A stretch of 64,000 nt of DNA, from contig JBEWZL010000203.1 in the NCBI GenBank assembly GCA_045837725.1, positions 1 to 64,000 of the forward strand, written 5' to 3'. The notes beneath the pieces are model-generated. The model was given only the letters and a program-made list of their open reading frames with translations, had not been told where the DNA came from and did not search any database. The position numbers were made by a program, and so were the translations under genes. Positions 1 through 12,400 of this stretch are shown piece by piece. Origin of the DNA: Vermamoeba vermiformis (Eukaryota > Tubulinea > Echinamoebida). The number at the start of each line of letters is the position of its first letter. The first letter of the stretch is position 1.

Positions 1-187
1 AACGCACTTTGTTATTTTAACTGCCTGATGTCCAAACGCACCAAGTCAGAGCAATATTGACTATACGAACCTCATTGTATTGTGTCTTACAAAAAGTAGC
101 CTCAGCTGGTAGATGCAGATCGAATTTTCAAATAAATAACTTGTTTTTGTTTTATTACGGTTATTTTTATTATTGGAGTTGTGTCTA

Positions 188-3100
188 TTATTTATTGCCG
201 GTCATTTCAGCCTTTTCTTTACGTCTCTTTTCTTCCTCGCGTTTTCGTTTCAACAGATCTTGACGTTTCTTCTGAGCCAAGCCCAAATCAGTCAAATAAG
301 AAGCATATTCTTTGTCAACTTTCCATTTCTTTCTGTCACCCAAATCTCGTTTTTTATCTGGCTCGGCCAATTCCCACAATCGTTCTTCTTCTTCGGGCAA
401 ATCATCAATTTTCACACGCATTTCAGCACGGTCCAATTTTCCGAATTCTTCTTCTTCTTTTGTCTTTTGGACTTCAAGTGGATCGATCTCTTCGGGACTA
501 TAGTCACGAGCATCTGGCTCGTACAAGTTTCGTTTGGCCTCGATCGTGATCTCCGGATCTAACTCTGACATGCGTTCAAAAATGTATTGGTCCATTTCTT
601 GACGCAAGGCGGTGAGTTGGGCGTCATCTGCAAATATCGAAATTTCGTTAGATTAAAATAAACGAAAAAAAAAAATAATTGTTTCACGGATGTGATAATT
701 TTTCTCTACTTACCTCGCTTATCTTCAGGCAACATAGTACGAACGTGATTAATGAAGTTATCGACATCAGTTTTAGCAGTCCATAAGATATTGTTCACGC
801 GCACGACGTCATTTTTCTTGATCACGGTATCCATCTTGCTCGATCGTTTTTGATGGTTGTATTGATAGGTCAACAATTGTGCCCAATAATTCTTGCTGCG
901 CATCCATATTTTACTATATTAGGAAACAAAAAAATAGTTAGTCCAAAACTTCGCAAAAATTTTTTGTGCTGATCCAATACAAATTTTGAAGCATAATATA
1001 ATCTTAACATACCCATCTAATGTCTGAAGCAACATTCTATAAGCAAGTGCTCCTGCAGGATCGTTTTCTCGGAAATCTTTCTTATAGTCACGCAACCAAG
1101 CCATTAAATAACGAGCGTTCCAGCGGAACTAAAATATTACCAAATTAGGAAAAAATAACAAAAATAATACCTTCGAAGGCAGTACTTACATAGTTGATGA
1201 GTCGTAAAAATCTCATGTTACCTCTGGATCCGTCAACTAAAATAAATCGTAATTATTACTACTCCAAAAAAGGAAATAATGTAATTAACTCCGTACCTTG
1301 CTTTTCATCCCATTCACGATGTAATTCCAGCTCGTTGTATACTCGCTCGAATTTGGGTACTTGGTATGGCTTGTAATTCTTCAACATCAACATGTCAAAG
1401 ACTGGCTGCAATGGCAACTCGTCAATGAATCGATTGCGCACGTATGACTTCTGTGCCTTCATGTCCTTTTTAATCTTCTTTTGATTATCTACGATAAAAA
1501 ATATCATTAATAAAATTTTTCCATCGTCCGACGAAGATATTTTTTTTTTGCACTTACACTCGAAGGCCAAATTCTTCATGAACTGCATGCTGAGCTGTTC
1601 GTTATCCTTGCTATAGTCCAAAGGCATTCGCGGCCAGTACCACTGCTCGACAGGATTGAACAGACGAGTGAACTCAGAGTTGTAATAGTGGCTGAACTTG
1701 GTCAACACAGGCAGATCCGCGTCGTTGATTTGCGGGGTCTTGGGCTTGTAATAGCCCACGTCCAAATCAGGGTTGTTGAGGTAGTACTCGTACAACTGCT
1801 TTTCTTGTGCTGAAGTGAGTGTCGTAATGCCTGTTAGTTCGCTGATGGCTGGTACTTCAGGCGAGGCACGGCCCGACAAAGCCACGTGCCTGTTGTGCAC
1901 GAGTCGTCGCACCATTTCAGTGTAACTACAACGCAAATGTTAGGAAATGAAACTTCAACGATTAATTTAATAAGAATTTTGTTATCGTGCTGATCAGGTG
2001 AAGAAATTCGAAATTTTGTCATTGTTGGCGTTAACGCTTTTAGTTTGGTAAAAAAAAGCAATTAACTAGTCCAGTGTCAAAGTGTCATCATGCGCACGTT
2101 AATTTCCCTTCGCATTAACTTTTCAAACTACAATTACTTACCGCGCCGCCAAGACTGACTTTCTGACGCCAGGCTCTTCGTATTCAAAGTCTTCAGTCAA
2201 TTTGCTGACACGTGTAAAGTTGCGAACAAAGCCCGATCGATCGACGTATTGAATTCTAAGAAGAAAAATTATTAGCTCAATCTATTAATACTTATTTCAA
2301 CATACCTGATCGTGTATTCCGATCGTGTGTCCGTGTAATCAGATTGGTACATGCTCAGTTCTTTGTTCCCGAATGGAGTGTCGGTGGGCTTGAACGGGTT
2401 ATATTGCCACGTGTCCTTTCGTTCAATAGTGCTCGGCTTCTTTTGCAACTTGAACAAAAACAATCTCGGGTCCTCCTACAGAAAAAGTGTCAATTTTCAG
2501 AAAGATGACACGTGTCAAACATATTTAACTCCGTACCTCTAGTTTGACCTCTCTTCTAATCACTCGTTTGCGTGCTTGGTCGTCCCAAGTAGCCCGGTCA
2601 ATGTCTTCAACGAGGTCTCTGTCGTGGTGATAGGACCCGAACAAAGTCTTGACGTACAACTGCGGTGTCTTGTCTTTAAGTTTCTCAGCAAAATCGCGCT
2701 CAATAATCACTGCGGGAGTAGCTCTGCCCTCGGGATCGACAACGGCTTCTTGCCTAATCTCGTCTTTGTAGTATGGCGAGACTTGATAGTCGTAGCCATA
2801 GACCTTGTCGACCTTGTAGTTCTCGAAGTCAACCCAAACCTAGACACGTTCAGTCAATATATAGACCTCTAATTAGGCTATATCATCGTGTGTTTCTTAC
2901 TTTAACGTCGTAGAATCGCGGCAGCACTGAGTTCAAGAACATGGCGCCGTGTTGCCTGTCGTACTTCTTTCGGAACTCATCCGAGAAGATGTTGCGGAAC
3001 TCAAGATAGTTAGCTCCGCGTACACTTTCTGTTAAGAGTACAAAATGTTAGCTCATTAACATTACCACAATCTAGGCACGTACCGATTGTTTTTACAATT

Positions 3101-6100
3101 GCGGAATCAAATCTTCGTCCGCTAACGGAGATAAAAGAAGTATTTACACCTGCCAATCAAAAGTTAATTTGTGCGATAAAATTGCGTTGGATTAGCTTTG
3201 CAGACTTACATTTGGTTTCGTTAGCTTCTCGAAGACTCTTCTTAATGCTCTCCAAGTTCTCGTAGGCAGGAACGGTGTCGGTCAACACGACGGTACGAAG
3301 TTCGAGGAACTCTCTGAATTCCTATAATAGCATGTTAGACTCAAATAGAGCAGTGAGCAAATGCTTGTATGAGACTTACATTGAACACAGCCACGTCTTC
3401 TTCGTTGTAAGTGTCGTGAGCGAATTTAGCGGCAGAGGCGTGATCAACATTGTCGCCAGGGAACGTGTCCAAGATGGTGTTGAACAACTTAGTGTGCTCA
3501 ATGACTTGGTTGTCAGTGAACGGCATCAATGTCTTCAAGCCGTCCTTGGTGCGCATTGACACGGCAATCATGTCGTGGCCATCCATTTGACCTAAGATGA
3601 ATTGTACTGCGTCGTGAACTCTGTTCAATTGACGGTAGTACGGCTTCTTCAGTTGTTCTTTCATGTACTTCAACAACTGAACCTTGCCTTCCTTTTCTAT
3701 ATTCAAACATTATTAGAGAAATGCACTATTTAGTGTTACTATCTACGTACCGTATTTTTCAATGTTCGGATCTCGACCGAGCAACAAACGATTAATTTGG
3801 AATTTCTCGTCAAGATCAGCCTTTTGAATGAACTCCTCCCAAGTGTCAAACTCGGGCATGTCAGGGGCCGTAGAGACGTATTCAGTGGCCGACAAGTCAA
3901 TCACAATGTGCATCTTCAGCATGGGTCTCGTGTACTCCACAGCGCGTTGGAGACGTTCGTAAGGGTGCATCCACTTGACCTTTTTGAAGATCATACCCTT
4001 GTCTGTCAGAGTTTCGTATACTGGAATTGGCTAAGCAAAGTATTAGTACCACTTCTATTACTAAGGCAAGAAATACGTACCTTGAAGTCATCAGCCACAG
4101 CTTGCACGTTCACTCGGGCGTAGTATTCTTCGTTGCCAGTGAATGGATCCGGTGTTTTCGCGAACGACAAGGACAGAACAGGGTTCCTGTAGTCTTCGAT
4201 AATCTTTCTAGGAAGGGTGGCAAATTCGGGTTTCTGAACGAAGTTAGTAACGCAAGTACATTCAACGTCAAAATTCACTTACGCCCTGAGACTCGTCCCA
4301 CAGAGGATTAAGTGGCGGTAGCTTTGTCTTTGCAATAACATCATTGAAATTGATTGCGACTGGCAATGGCAGTGACGAGCCTGTTCTCAAGTGACCCTCA
4401 GCTTCAGCGAAAGATTGAGGCTTCGTGATCTAATGTCAAATCATTAGGGTAGAGCTAATTAAGCGTTGAATGTCAAGACTATCGTACCTTCGTGTCCCTG
4501 ATGACATGTCCCAAGTGGTCAACAGTTCTGTTACGGAAGAAATGTGGCTGCAATAGACCCTGTTCACGAGCTCCGTAGAGAGCAGTGCCGACAGCCAAAG
4601 CACTCATCGGTGGTACGACTGTGCGTGAGGTGGCCATGAAAGTCTCTCGTTCAACTGCTTCAGCTGAGCTAGGGTACTGCAGTGAGTTGCCACCGACGAG
4701 AATCGTGTGAGTAAATTCACTGGCCAACACGCCTGATTGCGTCATCAACTCGCCCAAAGTAGCGGCAATGTTGCGCAAAGGCAAGTGAGTCATAAGAGCA
4801 CGTGCTTCGCGTGACACGAAGATGACAACTTCATCGACAATGACACTAGTCTCGACTTCAGTCACCAAATTCTCGTTGATTTGTTGCACGTAAGGTCTCA
4901 ACATCCTTTCAACAGAGCCTCGTGACTGGAACATGTATTTGAGAGGTTTCTACAGACAAAGATTAGTTCGCTGAACGAACATTTTGCACCTCGAAATACT
5001 ACGTACCACTTTGACGAGCTTGTCGTAGACGTAATCTAATACAGCCTGGTCGACAGCCTCGCGAATAGCTTTATCTTCAACGTGGCCCAAAACGTCGTAT
5101 TGGCCGTCAAAGACGCGCATAACACTCGCACGGAAGTTTTCACCAAAATCTAATTGCCGATTAGCCACTGAAATACCGTGTATTGACGTGTCTTCTCGTG
5201 CAACTTACCGGCCAACAAGTATTGCCCGTTTTGTTCCAATCGCCACGTGCTGTTTAAGATCGCCAAGGGCTCTTCAACTAACTTCACGATTTTAATGCCC
5301 GCAATCTCCGCTGCGTGCAAAAGTTCTTCGCGTTGACGAGGAGTGAAGGTATACGGTACTGATACATACGCCTCTACTGGCTCGTTCACGTTATTTTGGT
5401 GCATATATGCCGCTAGAGAGAATATTAGCCAAATAAGGAACATTTAATTTTTGATTTTACGTACCAGCACTCTGGCCCATAGCTTTGAAAATTTGAGCGA
5501 CGAGTTCTGCGGGCTGATATTGATTGCTTTGAAGCACGACAGTGTATTGACCGAGTAGTGACTTCACTCGTTGCACACCGCTCGTGGGATCATCTTGGAT
5601 CTGCATAGAAAAATTCATTTTCAATAAATACCGAAGAATATTTATAAAATTATAGCGCATTTCAATAAATTAAAGTATTTTGAAGTATTAAAATAAAAAT
5701 TAGGGAACTCGCAGATCGATCAAGCCGTATTTAGGGATAGGCTTACCATTTTGAAGGCATTATTGCCAACAATAAAATCATTGCCGCTTTTTGCAACGAC
5801 TGAATGCCAGAAATCTGTATTGTCTTGGATGTTGCGAACTAATCTGGGCTTTTTGGTCACTGGATCAAACACGGATAATCTGCTTCGATGATTTCCTATG
5901 TCTATGCCAAATATAGGTCTTCCTTTTCCGCTTGTTTGCAGTCCAGTGAGAGGAGTTACCTAAATTATTTAAAAATAATTCAGTCAACAAGATCCGATGT
6001 TCAATGATATAATAGAACCATAAAAAAACTATTTTAACGTGTAATCATATGTATAATATAAAAATAAAATGCAAATATTATTGTAGAAAGAGCCTGTCAA

Positions 6101-6279
6101 TTTTAAAAAATTCAGATAATTTAGATCGAGGTCACGCGGCGTGTTTAGCATTAAATAATTCGCTAGCAGACTATTGCATTTATATACACGATAAAAACAA
6201 ATTATTCAGCATGATTGCTACTCACCTCGGCTTGATCTCTTCGCAGAGATCTATTTAAAATCCGAACTGCTCGTAACAT
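188..6279 (-). CDS. Divergent Hsp70-like protein with a long unrecognised C-terminal region
   Basis: About 22 exons read to roughly 1,490 residues. Exon 1 (6226-6279) encodes MLRAVRILNRSLRRDQAE, an Arg-rich amphipathic start that looks like a mitochondrial presequence. Exon 2 (5747-5961) carries GIDIGNHRSRLSVFD in place of the Hsp70 phosphate-1 motif. Later exons give AYVSVPYTFTPRQREELL, IAGIKIVKLVEEPLAIL and the adenosine-site-like TILVGGNS (about 4.7 kb). The phosphate-2 motif DLGGGTFD is replaced by DFGENFRA, so ATP hydrolysis is doubtful. No typical substrate-binding domain follows. Instead there are about 1,050 residues of mixed charged sequence that I cannot assign, ending in a Lys/Glu-rich coiled-coil-like tail. 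The frame is continuous through the exons read. It could be a mitochondrial Hsp70 derivative used as a scaffold. The exon chain is well supported; the function is not. Confidence 0.8.
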
Positions 6280-6432
6280 TTATCGCTATTTAATTTACAA
6301 TACCATAAATATAATACATATATGATGCTACGCAAAGAGCTAGGGCATAAAAAGTCCTCTTTCGCATCTAGCCGTTTTGAACTCACCAAAAATTTGCTCG
6401 TCAAAATTCGAACACGCGCCACAATCACAGCA

Positions 6433-6449
6433 AATTAATTTCAATACTG
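6433..6449. repeat. Left target-site duplication of the LINE
   Basis: AATTAATTTCAATACTG (17 bp) is repeated exactly at 13100-13116, on the other side of the LINE. It marks the insertion point, 154 bp upstream of the Hsp70-like start codon. Confidence 0.8.
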
Positions 6450-9400
6450 GGTGTTTCAGTCATGTGTTGGGCACCACAAATCAATTTATCTATATTTTAT
6501 TAAAACCGAAATGACCAGCCAAATGGACCTCGATCAGGAGGAGAACATTATAACGCAATTAGAGAACCTAGAAATAACAATTAAGAACAAAGCTATTATT
6601 ATCGATGACCTCGAAGAACAGAAGATCCGAGACAAACCCGAAAACTTTATTGTTCTGAAGATCACCGACATTTCAGCAAAGAACGAGAACAAGAACGACA
6701 TTGCCTTCTCAATGGTGCTCATGGACACCGAACAAGAAGGCTTCAAATGGGAAACAACGCTGTCCAGTGAAACTGCGATGAAGATCCGATACTTTACAGA
6801 CTGTCTTCAAACGTACGCAGCGAAACAGAAGGAAGAGGAAGAGCAACGAATAACGAACATACCAGAATCAATTCCAATCACCGAAGCGAAACTTGAAGGC
6901 GCGCACTTAACAGTGAAAGGTGTCACAGCAGATGTCATGAAGAAATCCTCGACGGCGATCCGCGAACACTTAGAGAAAGCTCTCAAAGTCAAGATTAATA
7001 ACGTGCAAAAACCTGAATCAAAAGGAAATGCAGAAATGGACTACGTCTTCATCAACCTCAATCCGGATGAAGCGGACAAAATCGCTAACAGAGAGGTGGC
7101 TCACATGGAAATCGACTACCGAGCTGATTATGGAGATCGAGACGTTGCTAGAACTGTCTTACTACGAACGAGTGGTAACCATGGTTTCAATAAGGAAGAC
7201 AGAGATCAAATCCGAAACATCATCATCAAAGGAATTGAAGAGCAAACCGATCAACTAATTAGCAAAAGCAAAGTGCTAGTATTCCCAGGAAAAAGCAATA
7301 ATCAATTCTGGGGAGTAGTCAATACGACCAGAAAGTTTTTCGCCCAGCAAATCAAGAACCTCGAGATCAAGGAGAACGGACTAGAAATAGAGTTCTACAT
7401 GACAGGAAAGAGAATACCGAAGTCATACACGGAAATAACGATCTCCAATGTTCCGAGAAAGATTACAGCAACGCAAGACGAAAACAGCGTAATCCAAGAA
7501 ATTCAGAACAAGACGGGAATTAAACCAGCTTACCTCGATTTCGACAAAAGCAAAGGATTGATTTATATTGGAACATTCACAGCAGAGGAAAGCGATAAAA
7601 TCAAAAGACAATTAAAGCAGATCAATGACACAAATGTGAAAATTCAAAACACGATCGACTACAACGAATCAATGGAAAGACAACCAGATCAAATTCAATT
7701 GAAGTCAAAAGAAACCAATACTGGAATGGAGATAGTCAACGAATTTAGAACGACAACTAACCTTCTTATCGAAACGGTGAGAAGATCGATCGAACAAACC
7801 GACCGTTTATTAGCAATCCAAGAAAAGCAGATTGCAATTCAAGCCGAGAGAGACAAGAGTAATGACGAAAGATTCAATCAGCTAATGACGCTAATGACAA
7901 GTCAAATTGAAAGAGATCAAAAACGATCCGAGATCGAACAAGAGAAAGAGCGAGCAAGAGAAGAAATGCAGAAAAAGCTTGACGACAAAATCAACAAAGT
8001 AATGGAGACATTGTCAATCAATCCGGATCAACGAACAACCAAGAAAAGAACGCGCGAAGACGACGAAGGAGAAGATAAACAAAGCAAACAACCCCGTGTA
8101 GCATCGTCAATAAATAAGCCTTCCCTGTATCCCCGTACGACAATTATAATGACCTTGTTCCTATTAATATCCCAGGTACAAGCGAGTAATACCAACGCGT
8201 TAGAGGAAAAACACATAACGATCTCGGCAGTGAACGTAATGTGTCTATCGTCTCTAATAATAATAAATAAGCTCGTACGGTGGATACAGGATTATGAGCC
8301 CGATATAATAATACTAACAGAACACAAAATTAGACGGATCCACGGCACAGTCACTCCAATAAATATACCAGGCTACGAATGGCGAAGCATAAGTGCGAAA
8401 TCAAAACGAATAAGAAGAAGACCAAATAGTGCACGAGGAGGAGTAGCAATACTAACAAAGCCAAGCATAATCACGATTGATCCAAAGAACAACGACGAAA
8501 ACGAAATAACGGAAGGAAGATATTGCGAGTTATCTGTCGTTACACAAGAAAACGAAAGAATACGAATAATTGGAGTATATGGACCAGCAGACCAGAGAGA
8601 ACAACCGCAATTCCTAAATCAAATCACGAAGATCGTCAAAGAAAATGAAAATCGAATCATCATTGGTGGCGATTTCAATAACTTAATTAGCAAAAAAGAC
8701 GCCACGCATAATACGCACCATAAAATCAAACATATGCAGCTTTTTCGGGACAAATGTCAGTTAGAAGAACATGATGAAAACGACAATATTAAAGAACGAG
8801 CCACCTTCATGAGAAAGAACTACGCAAGTAAACTAGACTACATATTAACTAATTTCCGAGACGGAGTGGTCACGAGCAAAACAATTAACGTCGAGATCGC
8901 GGACCACCTACCGGTAGCACTAACAATCTCCCCCAAGTTAATTACAGGAAACGTAGAAGCGCAACAATTCAAAGAACGAATCAAAATTGATAGAAGAGAC
9001 AAAAAGAAATTACACGAATACCAAAGAATGATCAGTAACTGGTGCTACCAAAACGAGGAAACGATCGAAGAATTTAAAACGGACAAGAAAGACAAAGGCG
9101 AGCACCTCTATGAACAATTTAACGAAATTATAACGACAACGGCGAAGCGTATCTACGCACAGACAAAAAGAAGTATCAAGAAGGCGACCAGAACCTTCCC
9201 GTACGACTCGAAAGGAGGACGGCTAATAGGAAGAATTAGCTGGATCAACAGGGCGATCAAAAGAATGAAATTCATACAAGCAACAAATCCGATTAATATA
9301 ACAAATGAAGATAGGAAGATTTTCGAACCAAACGAGTTGACGGAAGATATCGCCGAACTCAAACCAGGAGACATAAATCACGCCGATATCGACAGATACT

Positions 9401-12400
9401 TGAAGGAGCTAATTAATAAGAAGAATCGAACCAATAAGAAACTGAATAAAGAAATCAAAGCATTCCGAGAACAACGAACGAAAGAATGGCAAGACTTGAT
9501 CAAGAACGAAGGGCATGCCAACTCATCGAAAATTAGATCAATTCTCAATAGAGCTCAGAACGTCCAATTGAGAGCTATAACTACAAATGATGGAGAATTA
9601 ATAACAAACCCCGACAACGTAAAAGAATCGATAGCAGACTATTTCGAACAACAGCGTCAAAACATACAACCCAGGAACGTAACAAAACCATGGTTACACG
9701 ATGATATTTGGAAGGAAACAAGAGCACAAATAGCACAATATAATAGTAACCAAAAACTGGAAGCTGACATAACGGTCGACGAATTGACAAATCATATTAG
9801 AGAAAGACCAAACGGAAAGGCTAGCGGTATTGACGAGGTAACGTACGAAATGATTAAAATATTACCCAAGGAAGGAATTGAATTATACACGAATATTTTA
9901 AACGCTATCGTTAATGAAAAATTATCACCTAAAAATTTCAAGAGCGCGGAAATCGTATTAATTTACAAACGAGATAACCAATATTCACCAAAAAATTACC
10001 GACCGATTACGCTCTTGGAAATAGCATACAAAGTAATTACAGGAGTGATCGCAGAACGAATTAGCATAATGAACCAACAAATACAATTCATAACACCATG
10101 TCAATTTGGAGGAATTGCAAATACGAGTTGCGGAGAAGCAACCCAAGTGATAATTAACATCATTAAGAAAGCTCATAGACAGCAGGATGAACTGCACATC
10201 GGATGCCACGATATTTCTGGAGCGTACGACAACGAACCAAACGAAGCCGTCATCGACACATTCCGCTCTCTAGGATTACCAAATAAGATGATAGAAACAA
10301 TTATCTTCATGCAAGACAAACTAATTAACAAAGTGCGAACAGTATACGGACACTCACGAGATATAATCTTCAACAAAGGAATACCACAAGGAGACCCTTT
10401 CAGCGTGCTCAAATTTGTCCTTTTCATGGATATGTTTACGCGCTGGATGATATCGAAGCAAAGAGGATACGAGGTAAATAATATACACATACCAGGACTA
10501 CAATGGATAGATGACTCGAATTTCATCGCACGATCAAACGAAGAACTACAAACAATGACTAACGAGCTAGTACAATTCCTGGACGCGTATCAAATGAAAT
10601 TATCACCACACAAAAGCAGCTATATGGCCTTCAATAATAACAACGATGACATAATCAACGTTGACCAGACAGAAATCAAACCGAGTAACACAATGCGCTT
10701 CTTGGGATATCACATAGACAAATACGTTAACTGGAGTGAACATGAAAGAATAATGAAATACGCAATGAAAAATAGCATGAAGCGAATAACGAAACATAAT
10801 ATACCAGCCGAAACAAAGCTGAACCTGATTAACTCGGACACCATTAGTATATACAGATTTTCAGCGGATCTGGTACCGTACAGCAAATCTTTCAACAAGG
10901 AAATAATTAGAGCGATTAAGAACAAAGCAGATCCAACGAACGCCTACCGCATCGCAACATCGATGTATTTCCTCGACAAGAAACTATTTGCGCATCATAT
11001 CGAAGACCTCGAGGCAATTAATAAAGGAAGGATGGTAAGTAACCTCATGAAGTGCTTAAATAACAAGAATATTTTCGTACGATTAACGACCGAGAACACA
11101 ATAACGGATATGAATAAAGACTATAAAACACAAGTATTAAACGGAAGAAATATACGGAACGATAACAAATCAAAGAAATATCCACCAAACATCGTTAACG
11201 CAATCAAAACACTGCACGAATTAGACATAAAAATCTTCATCAACAAGGCCCCGACAAAGGAGATAGAGGATTTAACGATCGAAGAATACTTCAACGAAAT
11301 CAAACTAACAAAAGAGCAAGAGAAAACCCTTGAAACCGAACTCAAGGGCAGGAAGAACGAAAAAATGAAGAAAATATGCAGTTTATTCAAACGAAATGGA
11401 AGAGAACACGCTCCAATATACGATCTAATTACCTGCCGTCCCATAAACTACCACTACGAAACAACATTCAAACTACCAATAGATAGACAACGAGCAATAC
11501 TACCGATATTCAACCAAGTCTATGAAACAGCGCATGCTAGATTAGAACGATACACCGAACGAATGCAACACAACGTACCGTTAAACAACCTGATATGGGC
11601 AACGGACGGATCTAAACGAGGTGAAATTGCAACCACGGCAGTGGTGTCAGATAAAGCCACGTACAAACACCGAGTGCCCGAACAACAGTCAATTGCAAGA
11701 GCAGAGGCATACGGAATCCAAATATGCCTAGAAAAGAACCTAATCAATAACAGGAACATCAATATTATATCGGACTCAAAAACGACTCTACAAATCATCG
11801 AAAAATACCGGAGAACGAGAAAAGAGAAAATAATCAATAAGAATGACAACGCATCAATTATACGAAGAATCGTAGAGATCATGGACCAGGTAAACGTATC
11901 ACTAAGACATATTAAAGCGCATACAGGAAACCAAGACGAACTTTCGAAACTCAACGAGAAGGCAGATAAAGCGGCAAAAGAAACGAATGAACGAGAACAA
12001 CGGGCCCCAATCAACTGGAAACACTTACCAATGTATATCCCGCTAATTAAGAACGAGTTATTCGAAGGCAATATCTCCAAAATAATCCGAATAGATAGCC
12101 AAAACCAACGCATGAAGAAAGAAGCAACAATAGCATCGATAAGAACAGCAACAAGCGAACAAGTATGGAAAATTCCGTCTTTCTTTAGTACCGGAAGGAA
12201 TCAAGACAGACTGAACTTCGCCATACAATGCAACGCCAAAGCACTGCCAACAATGAGCCTATTGTCAACAAGATGCGCAGAATTATACGACTCGAGATTA
12301 TGCCCGGCGTGTGGAAAAGAAGACGAAGATCAAGAACACGTGATGCTACGATGCGAAAAGTACCACGAAATAAGAGAAGAACTGAAGCAACAAATTAAGG

